A stretch of 64,000 nt of DNA from Antedon bifida (GCA_963402885.1 OY727099.1:1428501-1492500); one strand, 5' to 3'. Counted from the first letter of the stretch, positions 32,978 through 45,112 are shown. The notes: generated by a model not told the origin, from the sequence alone. Made by a program: numbers and translations.

Positions 32978-33130
32978 TAATAATAATAATAATAAACAAT
33001 ATTTATATAGCGCCTAATGGATCACTGACCCCTCTAGGTGCTTTACATTAGACCCTAACTAATGGTAATAAACTATCCCCCGCCGGACACCATTCCGGTA
33101 TTTCTTAGTCGAGGTTTTTTATCACTACAA
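32978..33130 (-). repeat. Non-LTR element 3' end with (ATT)n tail
   Basis: AATAATAATAATAATAATAA followed by CAATATTTATATAGCGCC is, on the minus strand, GGCGCTATATAAATATTG plus an ATT microsatellite. This is a typical 3' terminus of CR1/L2-type LINEs and their SINE partners. A related end occurs at 59716-59760 on the plus strand. Confidence 0.5.
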
Positions 33131-33626
33131 AATTACAATCAAAGGACACAAAACGTGTACAAATTTACATAAATAATAATTCAGTTATTTGCCATCAAGG
33201 AGACATTTCTTGAATAAATAGAGCTTTCATTGCACAAAATTATTATTTGTCAAAATAATAGTATCATTCATTTGTACATAGCAAAATATTATCGTGTATT
33301 TCCTTATACTGATTGTACAACACAGTACAAGTAAAAAATGCGGAGTTGATCCGGAATTGTGTAACCCTAATTCCGGATTAGTAATAAAGTAGATGTAACA
33401 AATTCATTCATTCATTCACAATTATTTAGTCATCGTTTATAACTTATAACAATTTCAATATAATTGATGGCAAGGATCCTGCATAAAGAAGTTTACAATT
33501 CTGTTTTTGCAGTTCGACCTTTTTACATAAAAATAAAACACAGCATAAATAAAATAACAATCTGGAATCGGCTTTGTTTTTAGATCGGCAGTGTAACAGA
33601 TTAACAGACTGAGACGGAGTCCCAGT

Positions 33627-34050
33627 TAAAGCCTGGTTCATACTAGAAGAAAATTCTGCCGCAACGTAAGAATATACTCTTCTACCAATTTCGCGTTCCC
33701 CCCTCTTACGAGAAGTTGAATCATCGAAGCAGAAAGTATAATAGGTCACGTCGCTTGTGACACATGACACGTTATGTTCTTACGGCACGTTGCGTCTACG
33801 TCATTGCGTTGCGTCTTCTTGGTTCCCACTAAGCCTACCCCTTCCACACCAAATCTCTGCAGTGATCTCCGGAGACACCCCGGGGTTTTTGATCATCAAG
33901 ACGTCGAGAAAAACGCAGGGACAATCACAACGCAAGCGAGTTGACCAATGACAAACGACAGTCGCATAAATCCATCGCTTGTGATTGGTAGAATTATTGC
34001 TTACGTTGCGCTTACGTCGTTTCGTTACATCCTATAGTGGGAACGAAGTG
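33627..34050. mobile_element. Inverted-repeat element, TTGGTTCCCACTA family, copy 1 (composite)
   Basis: The left part has GCCTGGTTCATACTAGAAG and GCAACGTAAG. The right part has the inverse, TTGCGCTTACGTCG ... ATAGTGGGAACGAAG. A second TTGGTTCCCACTAAGCC inside (near 33820) suggests two nested or adjacent copies. Confidence 0.55.
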
Positions 34051-34208
34051 GCGACGTAGGCTACTCATGTACAGAATATATATGTAAAAGGTGGAATGGC
34101 TTAAAGTTTATGGCAATCTTGCTTAACCTTTCTGACTTGCATTCAGATTGAAATGTTGGGAAACAATTTTTTGGTTTGAAAGAAATGATACGCTGTGCTA
34201 AATCCTTT

Positions 34209-34330
34209 TGATATTCAAATATTATTTAATAATTAAAGTATAACGTCGTTGTCAATGCAGTAGTCCTGATCAACAGACTGATACTTGCGCTTTGTTCCTG
34301 TTACTCCGATAGTCTCCTCTATTGTAAAAG
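34209..34330 (+). promoter_or_regulatory. Peptide gene A: promoter box, TATA-like box and leader exon end
   Basis: TGATATTCAAAT (34209-34220) lies 30 bases before TATAACG (34239-34245). A leader exon ends at a consensus donor, AAAG|GTAAGAGA, after 34330. Its counterparts before genes B and C share the box, the spacing, the TATA-like sequence and the donor. The acceptor of the next exon is at 35889. The transcription start is not determined. Confidence 0.6.
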
Positions 34331-34544
34331 GTAAGAGATAAGATTTTTTATTCAATAATCTTCTTTAAAAGTTGTAACTGTGCGTTTAGGAAAGCAAAAA
34401 TTGTCAAATACAGAGACCGAAAGTAAATGTATATCAACATCGCAATATAATTATAATGGTCTTACTTACACATGTATTCATAATGTAAATAGGCTTAAGC
34501 AATCTTACTGTTGGCTTCGTCATATCTCGTAATATAAATCGTTA

Positions 34545-34730
34545 AGGCCAATTTACACAGGCGAGCGGTAACGGTAAAATCACGTCCCACGAGTAGAGTC
34601 TGTATCAACCGACCGCCCGTCTGCTCCGTGTTACGTCATAAGAAATAACATAATGGAGGAAATATATACATAGATTTTATATTTTTGTTGTCCGCTTTAG
34701 CTTTACCGCTTGTATGTGTAGATTGGTCTT
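34545..34730. mobile_element. MITE, GGCCAATTTACACAG family, copy 1
   Basis: The left end AGGCCAATTTACACAGGCGA and the right end, the inverse TGTAGATTGGTCTT, flank a short non-coding interior. It lies in the leader intron of peptide gene A. Confidence 0.7.
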
Positions 34731-35369
34731 TACACTTCATACTGCTCTGACGAGATGTATGGTTAATAAAGAATATTCGATTTCTATAAGTGCCTTATTT
34801 GACGAAAAAGTTTAAAAGAGTTATCTAATTTTTGTTTTTAATTATCATTAGTAATAGTACAACATGTCTGTCAATACAGTCCAAGTTAAGGGTCCGGTAC
34901 AGCACGTACGAATACGAACTATAATCTATACGTAATTGTTGGTTTAATAAAATATATAAATCATTCCGTAAATCTATTCATATTCGTATTTCCAAGGCTG
35001 GATAACATACATTTTACTGGGATTTACATTAACAATAATAACATAAAAGGCAAAATACATGGGTATAGAAGGAGATTAAGCCACATCAAGACCTACTGTA
35101 CGTTAACATATTTCACATTTTATGGTAGAAATTGTCGTCATCACGAAGCTCTACAATTATTTCTGGCTGTTATCGCTTTGATTTACCTTTTTCATTTTGT
35201 GTATCCATTGAGATTCAGCCCGTGATACCCACAGTAGAGTCGTTTTTTCTCCAGTAATTTGCCTTTGGAAATTATTATAGATATAAATATTTATTATTGC
35301 AGTAATACCGCTGAATCACATGGACAATGAACCGAGTGTCACTGAGAAATTTTGATGTTTTCATTTATT

Positions 35370-35790
35370 CAATTCAATTCAATTTATTTCGGAAATATCA
35401 TCCATATTAATAAACTTATAAACAGAAAAAGAAAAATCTAAACTTAAGTATATAGAATGCTTCTCCATCTACAATACATTTTGGAGTTATGGAGCATATC
35501 TTTGCAAACACAAGCAACAAGGATGTTACCACTATTCAACATACGTTGCATGAAACCATAGGTAGATGTTCGCATGTACACATTAAAGGAAGGGACACTA
35601 TGTTCAATAAACATTGCACTGGCACTACTACTTCTAGAGACATTAAGTATACGGCGCAGAGCATTATTGTAGCATACATTAAGAGATTTAATATTCTTCA
35701 TACGATAGTTACACCAAAGGGCTGCACAATACATATTAATACAGTAAGATCTAAAGAGACAACATTTAACATTGGTAGAGCATTATTGCG
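35370..35790 (-). pseudogene. LINE reverse-transcriptase C-terminal remnant
   Basis: The minus strand encodes CCLFRSYCINMYCAALWCNY, then YNNALRRILNVSRSSSASAM and VPSFNVYMRTSTYGFMQR. This is the region after the RT domain in CR1/RTE-like LINEs. It ends in a GAATT-repeat tail (plus strand TTCAATTCAATTCAATTT, 35368-35385). It is 5'-truncated and lies inside the leader intron of peptide gene A. Confidence 0.7.
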
Positions 35791-35918
35791 CGGGTTGAAA
35801 CAAGTAGTAATATTTTTAAGCCACCGTTTTTAGATATAGAAATTGCATATTATATAATTATTTTTATACCAACACTCTTTCATTTACAGTAGGCTAGGCC
35901 TGAAGAAGATAAAGAGAA

Positions 35919-37224
35919 ATGGATGTCCGAATAACTGTTTTATGCGTACTATTAGCACTGGTTTTTGTTGCCGTACAAGCCCAAGCCCCAGGCTACTGTA
36001 GGTAAGATAGGCCTAGCCATTTTTGTTATACATTGACGGTGTGGCGAATCAAGGATTGTAAAGGGGTTTGGTGTGGGCTTCTTTAGTGACTTTTGCATTT
36101 AATTAAATATCAAAATAATATTGAAGTTAATATGTTTAATGTTTGTGAGTAGAATGCTTATTTTCAACGAGCGAAAATTAGAGTTGATTATGGTGGTTGA
36201 TTCCCACTTAAAATAAAATATTATATCATGTAAAATTGGATTTTGACCGCTGGAGTTTGGTTTCCTCTAAGTTTGGTTTTGACTAGGACGCAACAACACA
36301 GAGACGTAAGCGCACCGCAAGTAATTGACCAATCACGACGCGCTTGATTATTTGAACTGTCGCTTCGTGATTGGTCAACTGACTTGCGTTTCGCCTACGT
36401 CGTCGTGTTACATCCAAATTGAAACCAATCTTAAGTAGACTGGTAGATTTTTGCATTGTTAAAATGGGAGAAAAAAAGAAAGAGAAAAAATAGATATGAA
36501 AACTTAATGGTAAAACTGAATATATGATACGAAATTAACTTAACAATGGTAAAACTTAAAATATGATACGAAATTAACTTAACAATGGTAAAACTTAAAA
36601 TATATGATACGAAATTAACTTAACAATGGTAAAACTGAATATATGATACGAAATTAACTTAACAATGGTAAAACTTTATTATATACTATCTTTTCCGTTG
36701 GCAATGTTTTGACCCGGGACTAAAACGGAATAGTCCTCTTTCAAGTATGCCGCCTATGCAGCTAAAGTCTCTTTTCGATATTACGAGCCGTAGTAATCTA
36801 ATAATGTATGTACCATTTTAACTTTAGTTTTTTTTGTTATTTGTTATCAGTGGCATCACCGAAAATCGCCCACCAGAATGCACTGGTCTGATTGGTAAAA
36901 AGAGTCTATTAAACGCAATACTCCAAAGGTTCGTCACAATTTTTATATCAATTTAACCGTTTAACGATTCGCAATATGTAAAAATATTTTAATTAGGTTG
37001 AATTTATTATAAAAAATAATAAAAATCTTTTTAGGTTATTGGAAAGACAAGAAGAGGAGGAGGAGGAAGAGGAAAAAGAGGAGCGTAATGCACCGGTAAA
37101 TGAAAGGAATTACCATGCCCAAGACACCAGAGAATATGACGTTGAACAAAAACAAGAAATTCGTCTTTTAGATTTTCTGCTTGCCAACAATGGAAAGAGA
37201 AACTTAAATTATAAAAAGAAGTAA
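35919..37224 (+). CDS. Secreted peptide precursor, paralog A
   Basis: Coding exons 35919-36001, 36851-36928 and 37035-37224 join in phase (2, then 2) into 116 residues. Exon 1 is a signal peptide (MDVRITVLCVLLALVFVAVQ then AQAPGYC). The mature start carries two cysteines separated by ten residues and reaches PPECTGLI followed by GKK, a typical amidation plus dibasic site. The last exon encodes a run of eight Glu, then TREYDVEQ and EIRLLDFLLANN followed by GKR, a second such site. AATAAA is at 37660. I recognise no named family; the layout is that of a neuropeptide or peptide-hormone precursor. Copies B and C share exon phases, the first two exon sizes (within 9 bp) and these motifs. Confidence 0.85.
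36259..36425. mobile_element. Inverted-repeat element, TTGGTTCCCACTA family, copy 2
   Basis: GACGCAACAACACAGAGACG and GCGCACCGCAAGTAATTGAC on the left are mirrored by GTCAACTGACTTGCG and CCTACGTCGTCGTGTTACAT on the right, so the whole can form a hairpin. It lies between the first two coding exons of gene A. Confidence 0.65.
36506..36676 (+). repeat. ~40-bp tandem repeat, 4+ copies
   Basis: The unit AATGGTAAAACT then (GAA/TAAA)TATATGATACGAAATTAACTT is repeated just over four times with one to two base changes. It lies in an intron of gene A. Confidence 0.85.
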
Positions 37225-37861
37225 TGAGATCAAACAAAAGTATACCAAAACACTAGACAATCTGATGATGGATATTATCATTCACAGATTTTAATGAATA
37301 TCATCAAATATCATCTTAATATTATTATACATTTCATTATATATGAAATTTCTTCTTGGTGGTGGGAACGACTAAGGTAAAAGATTGTAGGTGGTACTAT
37401 TTGTATGTTTATTGGACACGGCACAGTGCTTGAATGTATTGACAATCATCGATATATTTGTAGCTCATATCAACTGTATTTTATTTGGTCAAAAGGCCCA
37501 ACAATGAGAACTTGTAACTGTAAAAGTTAATAGTTAAATGCTAATACTCATATATATAATGTTTATAATAGGCCTATATTTCCTATATGTATTCGTTACT
37601 GTATCTGTATGTTAACCCACCTGCTATTGGCGTTGGGTTTTGAAATTTAAAATTTCGAAAATAAAAATGAAAAACAATAATTTTACATTAGACAACTTTC
37701 TATTTGTTTTAACGGGGCTTTTTTAAATGTTGGAGGTCAGCGGAGATATGGCTGAGAGCTCTTTTGGCATTCCAAACTTGCTTTGGATGACGTAAGCAGT
37801 TTTGGTGGAAAGTTCAGAAAAGACTTGTATGGATAGGATACACACCTGTATTGAAACCTTC

Positions 37862-37982
37862 TGATATTCAAATCTTATTGTTAATGATCAAAATATAACG
37901 TGGTGCAGGCCTCCTGTTCGACACACACACACTGGTTCTGTGTCATATCCCGGTTGGCGGTTGCTTTCTAAACTCCTTTCAG
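37862..37982 (+). promoter_or_regulatory. Peptide gene B: promoter box, TATA-like box and leader exon end
   Basis: TGATATTCAAATC (37862-37874) lies 32 bases before TATAACG (37894-37900). The leader exon ends TTTCAG|GTAAGAGA after 37982. Same order and spacing as in genes A and C. The acceptor of the coding exon is at 38619 (TACAG) or 38614. Confidence 0.6.
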
Positions 37983-38632
37983 GTAAGAGATAAAGACGTA
38001 TTGTATTTTATCCAAAAAGTCTTTAAAATGTTTTCGAATTGTAAAGACTGCACGTGTCAAATTGTCAAATACAAAAATAAAACGAAGGAACGTAAACAAA
38101 ATAACGCACTCCCTGCAGCACAATGAAATGCCTTGAACAGTGTAGGGACTATATGCAACATTCTAAGCCACTTTCTTTTAAAAAGAACGCTTTGTCGTAG
38201 GCCTATCATTTTATTTCTGGTTTCGTGTGTCTCATTGTATTATATACTGTACTTTATAGGTATACAGTGCCTAATTGTTATGTGAAAATATTGTAGAACT
38301 ATAAAATAAAAAAGGGTTCCTCGGGGTTTAAAATGTATATTTCTTATTATAAATATAAACATTTATAATTGCAGTAATAGCAAGCTCACTTCTTTAAGCT
38401 AGTTCGTTTGCTCCTAAATCGTACTGCGCGAGTTGAAAAAAATAGTGCAATTGGTAGATTTCAACAAACCGATACAAAATGTAAAAACTACAAAAATAAT
38501 GCGACAACACACATAGATAGTATACTAATGACCAAACAATTTGAAATTACCATAAATTTTTGTTGTCTTGAAAAATAATTAAGTAACCATGGAACACTGT
38601 TTCATTTTGTATAGTACAGAAAATCAAGCAAA

Positions 38633-40058
38633 ATGGATTTTCGCATAATTGTTTTGTACGTAGGCCTATTAGCTCTGCTTTTTGTTGGCGTAGAAGCCCC
38701 ACCTCCGCCAAGCTTATGTGGGTAAGTATAAGGCCTAAAATACATCGTCAATGTAAATATTTATATTGCTGAATAATTGTGAATATAACACCATAGCACC
38801 ATTTTTAGGTCTAAATCTATGTCTACAGTATCAAACTAGTTTGAAAATATATATACTGTATTCCCAAATATGGTAGTTATATTTGACGCCATTGTGTCCA
38901 TATGGGCATAAAAGTTTGATAGTGTAGACAGACCTTAATGTTTGATAGTGTAGACAGACCTTAATGTTTGATAGTGTAGACAGACCTTAATGTTTGATAG
39001 TGTAGACAGACCTTAATGTTTGATAGTGTAGACAGACCTTAATGTTTGATAGTGTAGACAGACCTTAATGTTTGATAGTGTAGACAGACCTTAATGTTTG
39101 ATAGTGTAGACAGACCTTAATGTTTGATAGTGTAGACAGACCTTAATGTTTGATAGTGTAGACAGACCTTAATGTTTGATAGTGTAGACAGACCTTAATG
39201 TTTCATTTAATAAAAATATTAAAGATAATATTTAAGTTTAAAGATAATAATATTAAATAATGTTTAGGTATGAGTTAAATGAACGAAACATATTCGAATA
39301 ACCAATACAAAACACCCATTCATTACTTTATGTTTAAAGGGTGTACGCGCCATTATCATTTTTTTTCTTTTGTTAATAAAAGTACAATCGACGGGCATCG
39401 CCGGCCAGAATGCACTGGCCAGTTGGGAAAAAAGAGCACATTAAACGCATTGATTGAACAGTGAGTGATGCATGTTTATTTCAACTTATTTTCCCCCCAC
39501 AAAACATGAAAAATAAAGATTAATAAAATCAGAATTTGAATAGATTATTTTGTAGTTGATCAAGTCACTTCCGTAGAAAAAAACCCCTGAAAAATTAATG
39601 TTTTCAACCGAAACCCATTGACTGGCAGGCTATTTTTTGCTTTAAAATACATTACATTTACAAGTTAAATACACTTTTTTCAATCCAATTTTTGGTCAAA
39701 GTGACATTTAAAATGGCACATTCAACAATAAAAATGTTAAGAATTGTATTTTCAGGGGACTATATATCTTTAAATGTTTAACGACAATATGATTATATTT
39801 TACTTTGATTGGACATAAAATTATCGAAATTTAATAAACATATTTTTGTATAGATTAATGGCAAGAAAAGAAGTGTTGGAAAAAGAAGAAGAATCGGCGA
39901 AGAATCGTGATGTGGTGGTAAATGAAAGAAAAGGGATGAATGAACCGAATTACAAAGACACCAGAGAATATGACGTTGAACAAGAACATGAAATTCGTCT
40001 TTTAGATTTTCTGCTTGCCAACAATAAGAAAGACCTAAATTATGAAAGTAAATATTAA
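38633..40058 (+). CDS. Secreted peptide precursor, paralog B
   Basis: Coding exons 38633-38721, 39383-39460 and 39854-40058 give 123 residues. The signal peptide (MDFRIIVLYVGLLALLFVGV) is followed by EAPPPPSLCG. RRPECTGQL followed by GKK matches the amidation-type site in A, and again ten residues separate the two cysteines. The last exon has a shorter acidic linker, then DTREYDVEQ and EIRLLDFLLANN, but the following residues are KK with no glycine, so the second peptide would not be amidated. AATAAA overlaps the stop codon (40057-40062). It is adjacent to A in the same orientation, so a tandem duplicate. Confidence 0.85.
38812..38938. mobile_element. MITE, CTCTGTCTACAC family, copy 6
   Basis: Begins CTATGTCTACAGTATCAAAC and ends in GTTTGATAGTGTAGACAGA. 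It lies in an intron of peptide gene B. Its right end continues into the 26-bp minisatellite. Confidence 0.7.
38912..39204 (+). repeat. 26-bp minisatellite, 11 copies
   Basis: The unit is GTTTGATAGTGTAGACAGAC plus CTTAAT (26 bp), repeated 11 times essentially without change. The unit is the terminal repeat of the MITE that precedes it plus TTAAT, so the array arose from the element's end. Confidence 0.95.
39500..39774. mobile_element. MITE remnant, TTAAAGATG family, copy 5
   Basis: The interior block CACTTCCGTAGAAAAAAACC ... GACTGGCAGGC and the right end AGGGGACTATATATCTTTAA match copies at 50.5 and 56 kb. It lies in the last intron of gene B. Confidence 0.6.
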
Positions 40059-40275
40059 TAAAAATAAACCAATACCAATACCAAGATACTAGAAAATATG
40101 ACGATGGACACTAATTTACAGGAATATGCCATTTTAATAAATGATATTGTTATATAATTGAATATTTTACTTTCTTTAAATTCTTCTTGGTGGTGGGACC
40201 GAATAGGGTACAAAGTGATCCACTGCGCTTTTTTTTATATACAGTGTTTATAATGTAAACGCGCACCATACGTGA

Positions 40276-40420
40276 AGCTTGGGTCCTACTGGAACGCAAC
40301 GCAAGGATGTACACTCAACGCAGGCAATTCAACCAATCAGAAGCGAAGGACTTTTTTACTGTTGCATGTGCCTTGGTCAAATAACTCGCGTTGGTCGTAG
40401 AGTGGGAACCAATCACGCTT
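40276..40420. mobile_element. Inverted-repeat element, TTGGTTCCCACTA family, copy 3
   Basis: TTGGGTCCTACTGGAACGCA and CGCAGGCAATTCAACCAATC face the inverse GGTCAAATAACTCGCG and AGAGTGGGAACCAATC. The hairpin is moderately diverged. Confidence 0.6.
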
Positions 40421-41553
40421 TAGTGTAATAATCCCTATTTTGCGGCTCAAACGAAGTTCGCTTTACTGGGATTAGATGCAAGTGTACTTAATATCAGCAG
40501 CACGAAAATATAAAATAATGATTTGACCAAATAAATATAGGCCTAGGCCAAAGTACATTTATCTATTAATGATAGTCACTTAAGTGCTGATGTCATTTAG
40601 ATAAAGAGAACAGACGCGTTTTTATAATGTAGATAAAAAAAAGAGAATACATGCTAGCCTATATACTGATTTGAATTTTATTTAAATCGACTTTGTTTTG
40701 TGTTCTGATTTTTTCTGTACTAAACTAGTTTAAAGAGCAAACAATATCAATGGTATTTAGTTCGTTTCGTTTTATGATGTTGTTAATTTTTATAGGCTAG
40801 TATTTATATCTTTACATTATCAGTTAGCTGTTAAAAAGTTTGTCAAATTCCAAACAATATGTGTTTTTAAATGCACCATTCTTCCTTTGCAACACTATTT
40901 ACAGTGTGCTACTCACATTATAGTCTAAAACACACAACCCACGGATTGACCCCTATCAATTGTATTTTTATTTGACTGGCACTCGAGTGTTACCAGTTTA
41001 TTTGATAAAGGAGGGTAAAATTGTAGATAACAACCCGACCTTGTTAAACATAATAATTCACAAAGACAAAACGGTTTTCCTACAGATCCACTGCATAGTT
41101 AAATTTCATATTTACTTACGTAATAACCTAATAAATTGATATACATAATGATATTATTTGTATTGTTTCAATTTTTTATTTTTTTTTTATTCTTAAAAAA
41201 AAAATTATATGCTTATTTTTTTGTGACCTAAATCGTGGCAACCACTTCAGATTTCTCAGATTCCTAACTACACTTTTGTTTTGAGCATTTATTTTTCCAT
41301 TTTTTTTATTTATTTATATCATTTACATATTATATAATTATACAGTATAGGGCCTACTCCTTGCTCAAAAGAATTTTACTCCGAGACACGCATACAAACT
41401 CAGTGCAAATTTAAGTACTGAAATCTCACATCTTAATCGTACATTCAGTGCTAAATATATAATAGCTGAGCTGAATTTAAACTGTTGCGGAACATATGTT
41501 GTACGAAATATAATGGTGCCGTTTGTAGGCTTATTATAATTCAAAAACATTGT

Positions 41554-41673
41554 AAAGGCCAATTTACACAGACGAGCGGTAACGGTAAGCGGAAAACTGC
41601 GTATCTTGTCTTGTATTTTTCCTGAGCGGAACCGCCCGTCCGCAGATGAGTCTTTTAAATGGATGTGTCTTTA
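41554..41673. mobile_element. MITE, GGCCAATTTACACAG family, copy 2
   Basis: The left end AAGGCCAATTTACACAGACG is intact; the right end is degraded to GGATGTGTCTTTAC. Confidence 0.6.
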
Positions 41674-42288
41674 CAATTAAACAGTATGTTATGTTATTCA
41701 GTTTATCAAAAGTGGGGTCTTATTGGAAAGAATATACTTCTCAATTTAGACCATTATCCTCCTCGATTGTTAGGGTAGTTATTATTCTCATGTGTAGATT
41801 TGTAAGGCCCTGTTCACACCCATAAATAGCTAGACATTCCGTTCTTCCTCTTTCAGTTGATTTGTTTTGATAAACAATGTTTGTGTCCTGTATTGCATCA
41901 TTTAAAATAATTATTTATTTAATAACTTGACATTCCATGTTTCTATCATAAATAACTTACATAGTGAACACACATACTTATGGTTATAAAACAAATGTTC
42001 TCCCCTCTCTTGTTGCCAAAAATACCGCGAAACGCGTAAGAATGGGGGCGGAAATTTGATTTTAAGTACTCGCATACACCCCTCTTATTTAAACAAAACG
42101 ATAACATTCAAGTGAGTGAGAGGGTTAGGCCTACTTAATCGGTTACAAAATGGTGTAGGCCTAATGACTTTGAAACCCACCAGGTTATCGTTGAATTTAG
42201 GCCTAGACTGATAAGCCTATATAGGCCTTCATAATTGAAATTGAAATAGGGGAGATGAAGAGGAGGGCAGGTTTAAAAGAGTAAGAAT

Positions 42289-42365
42289 ATTCCACCCGAT
42301 TCTGCAGCTGTCATTAGCTATAACATAACTGACTGTTGCAAGTCATTGAGATACGTGTCTAGGTG
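42289..42365 (+). repeat. Dispersed repeat, partner at 61,011
   Basis: CACCCGATTCTGCAGCTGTC, TAACTGACTGTTGCAAGTCA and ATACGTGTCT match, in the same order, sequences at 61011-61083. No known family recognised. Confidence 0.5.
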
Positions 42366-43174
42366 CATTTTGTACTTAATGGCAGCTCTGCAGGATCTGG
42401 TGGATATTCTTCTGTGACACTTTTTATTTATAAACAGCGAATATCTATACAGTATACAGTTAAAAATAAACAAATGTATTTTAATTCGTCCAGTAATACT
42501 TATGTGGGCGTTGATTTACCAACTATGAAATGGGTTATAACAACAAAAACTTGTTAGTTTTTAAGTTCAAAGTACTCGATCCATCCCTTTGACGTGTGTT
42601 TTGAGAGTGTATTATAAGCAATTTGTACACCTTATACCTTCCCGTTGTTTTCTGAAATGGTATGTTTGACTCATTTTAAGTCCGTTTCCGTAAAGTTAGT
42701 CTGTATATATTCCGGTATGTGGAGGTATAATGTAAAATAAAGGACTTAAGGTTGAGTTCAGAATTGTATTTGACAATTTTTAGGCTCTGGGTCGGAAGTG
42801 ACAAAAAGCGACTAACTTATATATAGGCCTGTAAATAACTATATAATTATTAACGATAGCATTCTTTATTTTTATTAGCCATCCCATTGATGTTCAATCG
42901 ATGCTTTTCATTGGTCAAACGTTTTTGATACGCAGCACGTGATTAATACGTAAATCTAGATAAATACTACTTTATAAGCATTACGTCATTTAGTCCAAAA
43001 ATAGATTATACTACCTTGAAATCAATTAAGGAATGTTTGTGTTTTTTTAATTGATGACGTCACGTATTTAAATTTAATCCATGCAGAAACACAGTGCAAC
43101 GAGTGAACTTGTAGGTATGATAATGCCGAATTCTTTCAGTGGTTGGTTCGTTATTAAGGATCCTATTATACGCT

Positions 43175-43331
43175 CTAAAGCTCTGTCTACACTATCAAAC
43201 TAGTTTGACAAAAAAAGTGTGATATGCCCAAATATGATAGTGATATGCCCAATTATGGCAGTGATATGACATCACCAAATTCATTATGGGCACATCACAT
43301 TTTTTGTCACATAAACTTTGATAGAGCTTAA
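43175..43331. mobile_element. MITE, CTCTGTCTACAC family, copy 7
   Basis: The left end CTCTGTCTACACTATCAAAC is perfect; the right end is TTTGATAGAGCTTA. The interior has GATATGCCCAAATATGATAG. Confidence 0.75.
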
Positions 43332-44794
43332 TGCATGTTCTAAAAGTGTTGTGGTCAAACGTCAATCTGCGCGTGATGAATGTTTAAAATGACATTACAT
43401 ATTGGGGTGCAATTTTAAAAAGGTAGTGAAATTAAATGACTAATAAGCAAGTTGCCAAACAAGGTAGTGATTAACATAACATATATGCCAAATCAATTGT
43501 TTGGACTCTGAAGAGGAGTATACTAAAGTTAGCAAGAGTTAACTCGTCGTAAACAATTATTTAAAATGTGTTCCATATAAGAAGAAACATTTCATACCAC
43601 TGCATTATTATTACTATAAGTAAATATAAGTATAGACTGCAGTATACATTATTGCTATGTGTAACTTTCCCCGTAGTATCACGGGATACAATGTAGACGC
43701 TCGTATAGCTTCAAGCAAAGGCGCACCATATACACACAACAGGGTGCTAAGAAATGTGTTAGACATAAAGGAAAAAGTAATACACGAATAAGTCTATTGG
43801 ACACATCTTTTCAGTAAAATCAAACGCATGGCTAACCGCAACTTACAGCAAATAACTCTGTAATTAAATTTTACCTTTTGTGTGCTACCCTTTGTGTTAT
43901 TTTTATTTGCGACACAGGCTGCCCGAGGTCTAGATAAATAGTTTTTGAGAGTGCTTGAATGGTACAGATTGTAAGCCACAATTACAGGATTATAGTATAT
44001 AGTAAGTATGTCGATATTTAACTTTTTCAGTTCATTTTTTCATAAAGTTATGAATATGGTAGTAACACATGACTTAACATTTAGAAATACATAAACCAGA
44101 CCTGGATTACCGGTGTAGTTAGGCTTTCCGTCTAATAAATTTACTGTACTTTTCAAAAGGCGCGAGTAAGTGAGAGTGATTAGTTCCACCACAGCGGTGT
44201 AGGAAATATTGATTTGATTTTAAGGGCGTACAATTAACAGATCTTTTAAGGTGTTAGACTCGCTAAAAATTATCTTTAGATATAACCACCACATATACAT
44301 AAGTAACCGCAATTACAGGACTCTGATAGGGCATTCATTATTTAACTTATTTTTTATATTGTATAAGTTTTGAATACGGAACTTCATGTTTAGCATGACA
44401 TAAGTAATGATGATCTCGGGATTAGAGTTAGGCTCTCTGTCACATCAAATGGATTTTGTGTACTTTTCTAAGGTTCAACTGAGAAGTGTTAGTTCTGCCC
44501 AGCGGCACAATATTTGTTTTTAAGGACGTATAAATCGCAAATTTTCTGTAGGCCTATATTACTGCTAAATAGCGGGAAAACGGTGACTACCAAGTACCAA
44601 ACATGGAATACCGGAAATCAGGAAATGCTGAACTCTTCGTTCATTTTTATGATTAGTTCTTTTAAAGTTTAAACACCTTTTGTTAGCCATTATTAGGCAG
44701 TATTAATTAATAAGCTTTATTCCCTAACCTGGGATGATACGACATTTTTTCATAATTTGTTATTAAAAGAACAAGAAAGGATAAGAAAGCGTAT

Positions 44795-44987
44795 TAAGGC
44801 CAATTTACACAGACGAGCGGTGACAGAAATAAAAAAAATAGAATCTATGTTATTCCTTATGACCATTTACACACAACATGGAGCAGATGGGCGGTTTCCG
44901 CTCATCAGGACAGATACAGATTCTACGTGGGACAAGCTACGCGGTTTTCTGCTTACCGTTTACCACTCGTCTGTGTAAATTGGTCTT
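44795..44987. mobile_element. MITE, GGCCAATTTACACAG family, copy 3
   Basis: The ends AAGGCCAATTTACACAGACG and CGTCTGTGTAAATTGGTCTT are inverted repeats. TATTA occurs on both sides, and a TTA-type duplication would fit PIF/Harbinger elements (inference). Confidence 0.75.
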
Positions 44988-45112
44988 TATTATGTCCACC
45001 AGCTATTTCAGGCAATTGGTGGTTAGTGTTTAACGTGATATGTGTCCCTAAGTATTGCTCGATGCATTAATCCGAGGATTAGAAATTTGACGAACCGAAT
45101 ATTTACGCCTCT

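Larger units (their letters stand above)
31654..34208. other. Intergenic DNA with LINE remnants
   Basis: No gene recognised. It contains a LINE ORF2 end on the minus strand (32095-32280), a microsatellite-tailed GCGCTATATAAATATT-type LINE or SINE end (32978-33130), a copy of ATTCATTCATTCAC (33402-33418) and the long inverted-repeat element at 33627-34050. Confidence 0.5.

Noticed and set aside
33757..33951. ORFs at 33444 and 33757
   Set aside because: They lie in the inverted-repeat element at 33.6-34.05 kb and read through its palindromic arms.
35489..35833. 114-residue plus-strand ORF
   Set aside because: Antisense to a clear LINE remnant (LWCNYR...SSASAMF...VPSFNVYMR) on the minus strand.
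38912..39204. CRISPR-like array
   Set aside because: The 26-bp units are directly adjacent with no spacers, and the setting is eukaryotic; it is a minisatellite.
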